From assembly GCA_041287635.1 (NCBI GenBank), contig JBGGNG010000012.1, positions 1 to 17,195 of the forward strand: a DNA stretch of 17,195 nucleotides, given 5' to 3'. Positions 7,793 to 15,719 of this stretch are shown in pieces; the stretch's first letter is position 1; the number at the start of each line of letters is the position of its first letter. The notes beneath the pieces were generated by a model. That model was not told the origin of the DNA, did no database searches, and saw only the letters and a list, made by a program, of their open reading frames with translations. A program made the translations under genes and the position numbers. The stretch comes from JAOUEA01 sp041287635. GTDB taxonomy: Bacteria; Actinomycetota; UBA4738; HRBIN12.

Positions 7793-7817
7793 CCGCCCGC
7801 TCCACGCGCGGTCGCGA

Positions 7818-7832
7818 TACCATCGGGCCCCC
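7818..7832 (+). promoter_or_regulatory. -10 box of the Ser/Thr kinase gene
   Basis: TACCAT (7818-7823) matches TANNNT and ends nine bases before the ATG at 7833. No Shine-Dalgarno is present (the preceding bases are a C run), which fits a leaderless or nearly leaderless message. Confidence 0.4.
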
Positions 7833-9239
7833 ATGTCGGCCCCCCTGACCGAACCGTCCCTGCTCGGTTCCCTCCTCGCGGACCGCTATGAGATCCGCGC
7901 GCCTCTCGGACGCGGCGGCATGGGTGAGGTCTTCGAGGCGGTCGACCGCCGGCTCGGACGCACCGTCGCGATCAAGGTGCTGCGCCCCGAGCTCGCGGCC
8001 GACGATCGGTTCCTGGCACGCTTCCGCAGGGAGGCCGCCACCGCAGCTGGCCTTGCCCACGTCGGCATCGTCTCGGTGCACGACATCGGCGAGGACGCGG
8101 GGCGCACGTTCATCGTCATGGAGTTCGTGGCCGGTCGCACGGTCGCCGATATCGCCCGAGATGGCGGTGAGGATGCGCACGACGCCCGACGGGTCGCCCG
8201 CGTCGGCGCGTCGGCGGCGCGGGCGCTCGCCCATGCCCACGAGCGCGGCGTGGTGCATCGCGACGTCTCTCCCGCCAACATCATGGTCTCGACCGACGGT
8301 GCGGTGAAGATCCTCGACTTCGGGATCGCTCGTGACGGCGGCGACGGGCGCTCGTCGGCGGCGTCACGCGGCACGATCGCCTACGTGGCGCCCGAGGTTC
8401 TCCGCGGGAGCACCGCCGATGCACGAGCCGACGTGTACTCGCTCGGCGCGGTGCTCGTCGAGCTCGCCGGCGGTGTCGACGACGACCGCCTGCGGGCCAC
8501 GCTGCGCCGCGCGACGGCGTCCGACCCCGTCCAGCGGTTCCCGTCGGCCGCAGCCTTCTCGGGTGCGCTCGACGCGATCGCGGGAGGCAGCGACCCGACG
8601 GTGTCGGCGCCCGAGCCGAGCGAACGGCATCGCCCCGGTCGCGACCGGACCGAACGGATCGTGCGTGTCGCGACCCGTCCGCTGGCATCGGCGTCGGCGG
8701 CGGAGCCGGCCCTCGAAACGGCGCGGTCTCTCCCGGCGGCGCTGAACGACGGCGAGCCGGCCCGAGGGCTCGCGGTGTCCCGGCGACGGCGGCGCAGGCA
8801 CCGACGACCGCACCTCGGCCGCGCGATCCTCGGCATCGCCCTCGTCGGCGTCGCGCTCGGGAGCGCGCTGGTGCTCGGCCAGGCGTTCGTCACGATCTCG
8901 GCGCCCCAGGCTGCCGGGACCGTCGCTGGTCCCGAGCCGGTGCCGGCGCCGGACGGACTGGTCGCCGCGGCGTCGTGCGACGGCCTGTTCTCCACAGGGG
9001 TCGACCTCGCGTGGACGGGCTCCGCACCGGTGAAGGGGTACGAGATCTGGCGGCAGGGCGGCACCGGCGACCGGACGCTCGTCGCCCGGGTGCGCGGCGT
9101 CCACACCGAGGCGTTCCGCGATGCCGACCTCGGCGTCGACGCCTCGTACCGGTACCGCATCCGCGCGTTCGACGGCCCCCGGGTGAGTGAGTGGTCGAAG
9201 GGTGTCGACGTGGCCACGCCGTTCCTCTGCCTCACCTAG
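7833..9239 (+). CDS. Membrane Ser/Thr protein kinase with FN3-like extracellular domain
   Basis: A 468-residue PknB-type receptor kinase. The cytoplasmic kinase domain (about 19-250) has the Gly loop GRGGMGEV (26-33), VAIK with Lys48, alpha-C Glu67, HRDVSPANIM (142-151), DFG (162-164) and APE (186-188). Ser146 replaces the catalytic-loop Lys of the usual HRDxKPxN. The stretch between DVYSLG (200-205) and PVQRF (232-236) is about 30 residues shorter than in PknB, removing most of the alpha-G region. A Pro/Arg-rich juxtamembrane segment ends in a basic cluster (about 316-326), followed by one membrane helix (about 330-352). The outer part (about 365-468) is a single FN3-like domain (VDLAWTGSAPVKGYEIWR, YRYRIRAFDGPRVSEWS) flanked by two Cys that could pair. 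It is monocistronic, divergent from the DUF4446 operon. Kinase activity is likely but not certain. Confidence 0.92.
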   Translation: MSAPLTEPSLLGSLLADRYEIRAPLGRGGMGEVFEAVDRRLGRTVAIKVLRPELAADDRFLARFRREAATAAGLAHVGIVSVHDIGEDAGRTFIVMEFVAGRTVADIARDGGEDAHDARRVARVGASAARALAHAHERGVVHRDVSPANIMVSTDGAVKILDFGIARDGGDGRSSAASRGTIAYVAPEVLRGSTADARADVYSLGAVLVELAGGVDDDRLRATLRRATASDPVQRFPSAAAFSGALDAIAGGSDPTVSAPEPSERHRPGRDRTERIVRVATRPLASASAAEPALETARSLPAALNDGEPARGLAVSRRRRRRHRRPHLGRAILGIALVGVALGSALVLGQAFVTISAPQAAGTVAGPEPVPAPDGLVAAASCDGLFSTGVDLAWTGSAPVKGYEIWRQGGTGDRTLVARVRGVHTEAFRDADLGVDASYRYRIRAFDGPRVSEWSKGVDVATPFLCLT

Positions 9240-9312
9240 CGAACCCAAGCCCATGGCGGTCGGGCGGCAAGGAACCGCAAGCCTCGCCTCGCTCGCTGCC
9301 ACCTCGCGGGAC

Positions 9313-9325
9313 TATCGTTGAGCCG
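9313..9325 (+). promoter_or_regulatory. -10 box of the small membrane-protein gene
   Basis: TATCGT (9313-9318) matches TANNNT and ends seven bases before the ATG at 9326. There is no Shine-Dalgarno, suggesting a leaderless transcript. The rest of the 86-base gap after the kinase gene is featureless to the eye. Confidence 0.45.
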
Positions 9326-9937
9326 ATGTCACGACGGCTTCGCCCGCTCGCCGACCGAGAGGCGATCCTGGCCCTGGGTCTGGCGGGCGCTGGCTTCCTC
9401 TCACTCGAGGCGACCCTGCCGGCCGCAGGGGCGCTCGCCGTGCGGTCCTTCCGCACGCAGCGGTCGTCCGACGGCACGGGCCCGGCCGTCGGCATGCTGG
9501 TGTTCGGAACCGCTTGGATCAGCTTCCTGCTCGGCTACCCGACCCTGCGGGCGATGTGGCTCACGGCGACCGAGCACCACGACCCCGCGAGGGTCGTGGC
9601 CTTCGTCGGCGGATGGCTGGCGCTCGCGGCGTCGGCCCTGGTGCTCGCGAACTTCCTCTGCCGGTGTCACCCCGAACGCGTCGTCGCTCGCGCGCTCGCC
9701 CGGGCCGGCATCGTTACCGTGATCGCGGCCGGGTTGCTGCAGTTCATGGCGATCACGAGCGCGATGCTGCAGGAGGCGTCGAGGGACTGCGGCGATTCGC
9801 TCGCCGACTGCCTCGGGTCGCCCCCGTGGGCATCGCTCGTGCCCGCCGTGGCGGTCGGGGCCGCATGGCTCGTGCTCTCACTGGCGGTCTCGGGTGTCGC
9901 CCGAGCACGACGACGACGATCGCTCAGGCCATATTGA
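9326..9937 (+). CDS. Uncharacterised multi-pass membrane protein
   Basis: I do not recognise this 203-residue protein. It has about five hydrophobic segments, near residues 13-38, 52-72, 90-112, 124-147 and 170-190. The loop before the last helix holds two Cys eight residues apart (DCGDSLADCLG), and a short CRC follows the third helix. The C-terminus is strongly basic (ARARRRRSLRPY), which by the positive-inside rule places it in the cytoplasm. The ATG at 9326 is preferred because longer in-frame starts run back into the kinase gene and because a -10 box sits seven bases before it. Its stop overlaps the convergent yaaA stop by 14 bases. No function is assigned. Confidence 0.75.
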   Translation: MSRRLRPLADREAILALGLAGAGFLSLEATLPAAGALAVRSFRTQRSSDGTGPAVGMLVFGTAWISFLLGYPTLRAMWLTATEHHDPARVVAFVGGWLALAASALVLANFLCRCHPERVVARALARAGIVTVIAAGLLQFMAITSAMLQEASRDCGDSLADCLGSPPWASLVPAVAVGAAWLVLSLAVSGVARARRRRSLRPY

Positions 9938-10698
9938 CGAACGTGAGCATCGTGATGCCGGCGTCTTCTGTGTCGCGCGTCGGGTCGTAGCGGAACCCCA
10001 TCGGGTGCTCCCAGCCGGCCAGCTCGTCGGGCCCCGCGGCCGGGTTCGCGACGAGGAACCGGACGAGCGCTCCCTTCAGCAACTTGTTCCAGTGTGAGAC
10101 GGCGGTGAGGGAGCCGTCGCGACCGGGCTCCAGGAACCTCACCGACCACTGGAGCGCGCCGTCGGGTGCCCGCCAGGCGGCGGCGTGCTCGCTGGGCAGC
10201 AGGTTCCAGATCGCTCTGCCGGACGACACCGCCGCGAGTCGCACCGAAAGGTCTGTGCGCCACCACGTCGAGAGCCTGCCGAGGCGGCCGAGCCTCACGC
10301 CCATCTTCAGCTTGTAGTCGGTATCGGATCCCGAGGGGTCACCAGCCCCCACAGGCCGGAGACGATGACGACGCTCGCGTCGAGACGGCGCCGATGCATC
10401 GCGGACATCGAACGCGGATCGATCGCGTCGTACAGCACGCCCGTGTATCGCTCGATCGCGGGCATCGTCGGCGCCTCGCGGACGTCGCGGTTCGCCTCGG
10501 TGGCGCCCGCGAGCGCCTCACCCTTCACGCCGAGGAGTCGGCCGCGCTCGACTTCTGAGCGGCGCATCGCCGTCACGAGGGCACCGAGCAGGCGTTCTCG
10601 GTCGGCGTCGAGGTCGATCGCCATCGAACGGGGGGCCCACGGCGGCTGTGGCCGCCCGACGCCTTCCCCTCGGACGGCGGCAGCAGGATCAGGGGCAT
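9924..10698 (-). pseudogene. yaaA: YaaA family peroxide-stress/DNA-binding protein, two frameshifts
   Basis: YaaA (DUF328/UPF0246) protects cells from peroxide by limiting free iron; structural work describes a DNA-binding fold. The N-terminus MPLILLPPSEGKASGG (from 10698) matches the family start. The frame shifts once at the six-G run 10630-10635, where adding one base continues into GPRSMAIDLDADRERL. A second shift near 10317-10322 (adding one base gives DPIPDYKLKMG) joins VSGLWGLVTPRDPIP to the C-terminal part, which contains AIWNLLPSEHA, SHWNKLLKGALVRFL and GFRYDPTRDTE. Repaired length is about 258 residues, the normal size. Both breaks are one-base deletions, so sequencing error is likely. 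It lies 46 bases after a conserved unknown gene on the same strand, possibly as an operon. Confidence 0.85.
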
Positions 10699-10744
10699 CG
10701 CGGGCGGCATGCGCCGCCCATCATCCCAGGGGCAACTTGGCCGT

Positions 10745-11368
10745 TCACCCCGTGGAGGGATGCAGCAGCGGCACTGCCGGGTCCCACCCACGACGGAGGA
10801 CCTCGACCAGCGACGGCGGCGTGATCACCGTGGCGACTCCGGTGCGAGGTTGCGAGTGCGGGCCGTCGTATCCGGCGGGGGTCCATCGTTGCAGGGAGTT
10901 GCCGGCGACGAGGAAGGCGACGCCGTCAACGATGACCATCGCGCCTTCGGGCAGCGATGCGAACCGCTCCTCGTGGTGACGTTGGGTCCTCGTGGTCGGG
11001 TCGATCCGCTCGGCGTGAAGCCGGGCGTCGATCTCATCCGCCCCCGACGGTCCCGGATGGAGGTCTCGCCATATCTCGACGAACCGCCCGTAGTCCTCCC
11101 TCCGGCACAGCGCGCACGGCCGGTGTCCCGCGGCGAACGCGGTGGCCTCGTCGAGGATGAACAGCTCCGTGAACCGGCCCGGCTGCATCATCGGCGAACG
11201 GTGCCACCCCCGGAACCGAAGGCGACACGCAATCCACCGCCGGCCGTCGAAACGGCGTCTGATGCGTCCGGTCTCGTCGTGGAGGCACCCTCGATTGCCG
11301 TAGACGAGACCCCTCCCGGGGTCCGCGATCAGCTCGCCGAACGGGGTCACCCGGTTCTGCAGCGGCAT
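10745..11368 (-). CDS. Conserved protein of unknown function (MPLQNRVTPFGE family)
   Basis: A 207-residue soluble protein of a type I recognise as conserved across bacteria but without known function. Diagnostic segments are MPLQNRVTPFGELIADPGRG, GNRGCLHDETGRI, WIACRLRFRGWHR, MQPGRFTELFILDEATAFAA, and GHRPCALCRRED with one CxxC pair. The CxxC plus nearby His could bind a metal, but that is speculation. The C-terminal half carries MVIVDGVAFLVAG and a WTPAGYDGP loop. The ATG at 11368 is chosen because it matches the family start and because TATCGT ends six bases upstream. It precedes yaaA on the same strand and is divergent from the hydrolase-cyclase gene. Confidence 0.8.
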   Translation of the reverse strand: MPLQNRVTPFGELIADPGRGLVYGNRGCLHDETGRIRRRFDGRRWIACRLRFRGWHRSPMMQPGRFTELFILDEATAFAAGHRPCALCRREDYGRFVEIWRDLHPGPSGADEIDARLHAERIDPTTRTQRHHEERFASLPEGAMVIVDGVAFLVAGNSLQRWTPAGYDGPHSQPRTGVATVITPPSLVEVLRRGWDPAVPLLHPSTG

Positions 11369-11380
11369 CGGCGCACGATA
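11369..11380 (-). promoter_or_regulatory. -10 box for leaderless transcription of the conserved unknown gene
   Basis: TATCGT on the minus strand (11380-11375) lies six bases before the ATG at 11368. No Shine-Dalgarno is present. The arrangement matches the starts at 2080 and 9326. Confidence 0.45.
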
Positions 11381-11400
11381 CCGATAGAGATCGAGCCGGG

Positions 11401-11436
11401 TTGCACGACCAACGCAGTCGGTCGCACGATGCTCGG
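11401..11436 (+). promoter_or_regulatory. Possible promoter of the hydrolase-cyclase gene
   Basis: TTGCAC (11401-11406), an 18-base spacer, CACGAT (11425-11430) and six bases lead directly to ATG 11437. The A2 and T6 positions of the -10 are kept, and no Shine-Dalgarno is seen. The layout parallels that of the first cyclase gene at 395-429. Confidence 0.3.
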
Positions 11437-12658
11437 ATGGATCGCCCCGGCGTCGAGTTCGCCCGTGCCTCCGATGGGGCATACCTCGCCGACCGACGCG
11501 GCACCGGCTGCTCGAGCCGTGCCGGTGGGCCGGGGAACCTCGAGACGAGGGTCTCGGACACCCTCGCAGTGATGGATGCCGTGGGCGCGCGACGACCCGT
11601 CGTTGGCGGCGTCCATGAAGGTGGCGCCAGCATGGTCGTGTTGGCGGCGACCTACCCCGAGCGGGTCAGCTCGCTGGTGTGGTTGAGGCCGGTACCGCGG
11701 GCGACGAAGGCGCCCGATTTCCCGTGGGGCGCAGGTCCCGAGTACATCGAACGTGACCGAGCGATCACCGAGGACTGGGGCACCGAGGCATACGCGCGCG
11801 TTCATGGAGTTGAACGCCGGCGTCATGGAGGGCCCCTGGTCCTCCGAGGCCTACGTCGGGTACCTCGCACGCCTCACACGGCGAACCTGCACCCCCGACG
11901 TCGCGGAGCGACTCAACCAGCTCTGGTACGAGACCGACGTCCGAGGAATCCTGCCGACGGTGCAGGTGCCCACGCTCCTCATCGTCGATCAAGACGACGC
12001 CGACTTGGACCTCGCAGCGATCGGTGCTCACGTGGCTGCACTGATGCCGCATGCTCGCGTCGAGCCCTACGCGCCGGCCGACAACACTCTCTCGGGAGTG
12101 CTCGAAGGCCTCGAACAGATCCGGAGCTTCATCGGTGTCGAGCGGCCTCCCGACGACCTCGACACGGTGCTGGCGACCGTGCTGTTCACCGACATCGTCG
12201 ACGCGACGAGGCGCAGCGCCGAGCTCGGCGATCGCGACTGGAACACCCTGCGGCGGAGGCACGACGACATCGTTCGCGACGAGTTGGGTCGTCACCGCGG
12301 TCGCGAGATCAAGACGATGGGCGACGGGTTCCTCGCGACGTTCGAGGGACCCGCGCGCGGGGTTCACTGCGCCCGCGCGATCGCCGATCGGGTACGCGAC
12401 GTCGGGATCGAGATCCGAGCCGGTCTGCATACCGGCGAGATCGAGCTCGACGGCGACGACATCGCGGGCATCGCCGTGTCGATCGGCGCGCGCATCGGCG
12501 CCATGGCCGGACCCTCCGAGGTGCTGGTCTCGCGCACCGTGAAGGACCTGACCGCGGGCAGTGGGCTCTCCTTCACGGACGCCGGTGAGCACGAGCTCAA
12601 GGGTGTGCCCGATCGCTGGCAGATCTACCGGGTCGGCGACGAGGCGGCCTCGGCTTGA
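11437..12658 (+). pseudogene. Degenerate alpha/beta-hydrolase fused to class III cyclase, one frameshift
   Basis: The N-terminal part is alpha/beta-hydrolase-like: VEFARASDGAYLA, then DRRGTG, TLAVMDAVGARRPVV, GVHEGG, AATYPERVSSLVWL. About 50 residues normally between the first strands and DRRGTG are absent. The nucleophile elbow reads GVHEGG instead of GxSEGG, and the catalytic-His region reads ADNTLSG, so the triad looks lost. One frameshift near 11797-11801 (an extra base in a GC repeat) joins TEAYAR to FMELNAGVMEGP. The C-terminal cyclase (from about 12165) has LFTDIVDAT and TMGDG metal Asps, the substrate Lys (IKTMGDG) and partner Asp (GDDIAG); the usual transition-state Asn is Ser (AVSIGARI) and the Arg is kept. 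It ends LKGVPDRWQIYRV. The hydrolase-cyclase fusion is a known actinobacterial architecture. The cyclase may be active with the hydrolase acting as a sensor. The stop is 38 bases from the convergent hydrolase gene. Confidence 0.82.
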
Positions 12659-12696
12659 GACCGAGCCTGACGGCGACGGACAGATCCCTCGATCGT

Positions 12697-14720
12697 TCAG
12701 TTCCCCGGCACCGTCAGCTCCACGTGTCGGCCTCCGATCTCACCGACGATCCTGAACGCGCCGAACTGCGTGTCGAACCAGTAGCGGCTGGAGATCCGGA
12801 GCTCCCCGTCGCCCGTCCCGCCGCCGTGGATCAACACGCGGGCGCGGACGCGAGGGCTCTCGAAGTCGTACGAGAAGGTCGTCCGACCGCGTACCGCGAC
12901 GTCCTTGACGAAACGCGCATCGTGCAGGACGAGCTCCGCTCGATCTCCGAGGCTCGCGAAGTCGTAGCGGAACCACCCGCCACGCAGCCCTGCCCCGTCG
13001 GCGATCGGCACGGGAGTACGGAAGCTCCGGAGCCAGGCGTCGAGCACGGTCTGGACCGCGGACCACGTGGCGCGCCGGTCCCGGGCGGTGCTCTCGTCGC
13101 CCGCGCTGACCGTGGCCTCGAGCGCCCCGCTCGCGGTCTTCGGGAACCTGGACGCGGCCTGGACGACCGGGATCGGGGTCTCCGCGCAGCTCGTGTTCCC
13201 CGCCGGAAGGGTCCGGATGAACCGGTCGGCGAGCACCTGGGCGCAGAGGGGGCTCCACCCGAGGTTGATGTGGCCACCCCCTTCGAGCTCCACGATCACG
13301 GGATCGGCGAACAAAGCGGCCATCCATCCGACGTCGCACTCGGAACCACGGTATCCAGGTCGCCCTCGAGGACCAGGACTGGGACGTCGATGGGCGGACC
13401 GGCGGGGACGGCCGGCTCGAAACGATCCGGCGATGGCCACTCGGCGCAGACGTCCGGCCACCAGAACCCCTCCCACGCCTCGATCGTGAAGGGGGCGAAG
13501 GTGTCATCCGGAAGGGCATCTCGTGCGCCCACGTACTGCTGTCGCCGCACGGCGCGGGACGCGGTCCGATCGAAGACGAAGTCCACGTCGTTGCAGAAGG
13601 TGGCCCAGTTGGCGCCTGCTGAGAACTCTCGTGGGTCTCCCCCTCCGCCGGGCCAGAACAGCGACTCCGCGCCCAGTCGCAGCAAGGGCGCCTCGTCGTC
13701 GTGATCGAGTAGGGCGACGGTCGCGGCTGCGATCTCGCCCTGGTTGAGCGCCCCGGCACCCACCACGACGGCGAGTCCGGTCTGGTCGATCGTCACGCGC
13801 CGGAGGTTCCCGAACGCGTCACGCCCCCGCCCGGACACCGGGTCCGCCTCCAACCGTGCCGCGAGGGCATCGAACAGCGAGGCGGGGTCCGGGTGCTCCG
13901 CCGCGCACGACGGCGCGCGCTGGCATGCAAGGACGACGCTTCGGACGAAGGCACCTGGGAGGTCCAGCCCCCACCCGACGGCGTGCGCGGAATCGGTGAC
14001 GGGCAGGCCGGCGTCGAGGACCATCGCCCGGACGCGGCCGGGGAACCGCGAGGCGTACGCCTGTTCGTTCACCGTGCCGTACGAGCCGCCGACGTAGTTG
14101 ATCTGGTTGTAGCCGAGGGCCTTCCGCACCGCCTCGATGTCCAGCGCGATGTCGCCCGTGCCGTAGCGGTCGGCGTCGTCTCCGAGGGACCTGCCGCATC
14201 GACGGATGCGGCGGCGAAGATCATCCACGCTGTTCCAGCCGTTCTGCACGTCCGGACAGACGATGGCGCCCGATCCTCCCGTACCCCGTTGATCGATCAG
14301 CACGAGGTCGCGGATGTCATTGAGCGTCGCTAGGGCGTAGAAGCCCCAGAAGTCGCGGCTCGCCGTCGTCGAACCGCCCGGACCGCCCTCCGAGACGAAG
14401 ATCGGGTCCGGACGGGCCGCCGTGGGATCGGCGGCAGGCAGGATCTGGAACGCGATACGGATCTTCCTGCCGGAGGGATCCGCTCGATCGAGCGGGACGC
14501 GGACCGAGCCGCAGAGGAACGGGGAGCCGTCGTCGCAGGGGGTCGGCGTGACGGTGGCTCCAGCGGGCGCACGCCATTCGACCGAGCCGGGTCGACGCAC
14601 GTCGAACATCGCCTTCGCCGGCACCGGGGAACGATCAACCGGTCAGGAGGGTGCGGCGGAAACCACCGAACTCGTCCCCAGAACGATCGCGACAGCAACG
14701 ATCAATCGAACGCGCCCCAT
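12697..14720 (-). pseudogene. Secreted TAP-like alpha/beta-hydrolase (peptidase S33 type), in-frame stop and frameshift
   Basis: An exported hydrolase of the tripeptidyl-aminopeptidase type, acting outside the membrane on N-terminal peptides or similar esters. ATG at 14720, preceded by GAGGAGAGGGG, begins a signal peptide (MGRVRLIVAVAIVLGTSS, then VVSAAPS). A TGA at 14645-14643 interrupts the same frame just after it. The mature part has EGGPGGS (oxyanion), LIDQRGTGGSG, GGSYGT (Ser codon 14084-14082) and EGDLDTVVP (Asp). A one-base deletion near 13341-13346 shifts the frame; repaired, it reads VVPECDVGWM and continues to GGGHINLGW (His codon 13272-13270). A Cys pair and a beta-rich C-terminal extension of about 130 residues follow, ending ELTVPGN. 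The triad is complete if repaired; expected size is about 673 residues. A GTG at 14624 could restart translation, but without the signal peptide. Confidence 0.82.
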
Positions 14721-14729
14721 CACGGACCC

Positions 14730-14740
14730 CTCTCCTCGTC
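14730..14740 (-). promoter_or_regulatory. Strong Shine-Dalgarno fixing the start of the secreted hydrolase
   Basis: On the minus strand GAGGAGAGGGG ends about nine bases before ATG 14720. This ribosome-binding site and the signal peptide it precedes support translation from 14720, despite the TGA 25 codons later. Confidence 0.55.
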
Positions 14741-14792
14741 CCCCGGGTTTGTACCGAAGGGAGCTCCGTGCGGGCGCCTGCCGAACCGTTGA

Positions 14793-14798
14793 ACCCTA
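14793..14798 (-). promoter_or_regulatory. Possible -10 box of the secreted hydrolase gene
   Basis: TAGGGT on the minus strand matches TANNNT. Transcription from it would give a leader of about 66 bases with a good Shine-Dalgarno. No -35 is recognisable. In the 157-base divergent gap 14721-14877, this and the GNAT -10 are the only signals I see. Confidence 0.3.
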
Positions 14799-14863
14799 GC
14801 GCATCACATCGGGCCGACGCCAGCGATCCTCGAGCGCGTATCGATCAGGGGGTAGCAGACGAT

Positions 14864-14877
14864 TAGGCTTCTTCTCG
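14864..14877 (+). promoter_or_regulatory. -10 box of the acetyltransferase gene
   Basis: TAGGCT (14864-14869) ends eight bases before the ATG at 14878, with no Shine-Dalgarno. It follows the same leaderless pattern as other starts in this window. Confidence 0.4.
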
Positions 14878-15714
14878 ATGGATCCGATGCGCGAAGACGC
14901 GTTCGATCGGATCCTCGCGCACATCGACCGGTCCAGGCGCTCGAATGGCGCAACGACATGCGCGGTCGGTCCGTTCACTCTCTACTGGGACTACGCCCGC
15001 CCCACCATTGGCACAACCGTCGTCGCGACATCGGACGTGCACGACCTTCTCCGACGCGCGAACGAAGATCCGCCGTGGGCCTCAATCGCCAGGAACAAGC
15101 TCCTTGTGGAGTGGGATGAGTTGGAGTGGATCGCCGAGCGCCATCCTGAGCTGGCGGGTGTCGTTTCGGATGCAGGGCTCGCGGTCAGGACCAACCCGGT
15201 GTTGATCAAGTATGCCGACGCCATCACCAAGACAGCATCCATAACTCCCATCGGCGCGCAGGCTGAGAAGGTCGGTGCGAACAGCGACCCGCGCGAACTC
15301 CTCGCCGCGTGGCGCTTCGCGGATGCCACTGGGCCCGCCCCCTTGCAGAGCCCCGAAGGGGTCCTAGATGGGATCCGGCGCGTGGCAGCCTCGCTGTCGG
15401 AGGACGAGGTGGCGACATGGCGGAGACATCATGCCGACGCGGGCTCCGGCCAGGTCGTCGTGCGGTCCCAGGGCAGGATCGTCGCACTTGGCATGCACGA
15501 ACCATCCGCGGAGGTATCAGAGATCACGAGTCTCGCGGTTCTACCACCGTTTCGACGACGGGGCTTCGGCACTGCGCTCGCGGCCGCCCTCGCAGCGGAT
15601 GCCTTCGACCGTGGTAAGGACCTCGTCTACGTGGAGTCGGCACCCGAAGCAGCGGAGTTGTACGTGCGCGCCGGATTCCAGCTGATCGGGTCGATTGGTC
15701 GCGCCTCGCTGTGA
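14878..15714 (+). CDS. GNAT family N-acetyltransferase with uncharacterised N-terminal half
   Basis: A 278-residue protein whose C-terminal third is a GNAT acetyltransferase that would use acetyl-CoA. Visible are VVVRSQGRIVALGMHEPS (beta strands), EITSLAVLPPFRRRGFGTAL with the R/QxxGxG acetyl-CoA loop (about residues 215-235), and the closing YVESAPEAAELYVRAGFQLI. The N-terminal 150 residues, including a WDELEWIAERHPEL segment, are not recognised and may hold a second, degenerate GNAT fold. The substrate is unknown. ATG 14878 is chosen because of the -10 box eight bases upstream; ATG 14887 is possible. Codon use looks less GC-rich at third positions than its neighbours, for example around 15180-15260, and a tRNA-like sequence lies just after the stop. 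Both would fit horizontal acquisition, weakly. Confidence 0.85.
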   Translation: MDPMREDAFDRILAHIDRSRRSNGATTCAVGPFTLYWDYARPTIGTTVVATSDVHDLLRRANEDPPWASIARNKLLVEWDELEWIAERHPELAGVVSDAGLAVRTNPVLIKYADAITKTASITPIGAQAEKVGANSDPRELLAAWRFADATGPAPLQSPEGVLDGIRRVAASLSEDEVATWRRHHADAGSGQVVVRSQGRIVALGMHEPSAEVSEITSLAVLPPFRRRGFGTALAAALAADAFDRGKDLVYVESAPEAAELYVRAGFQLIGSIGRASL

Positions 15715-15719
15715 GATGT

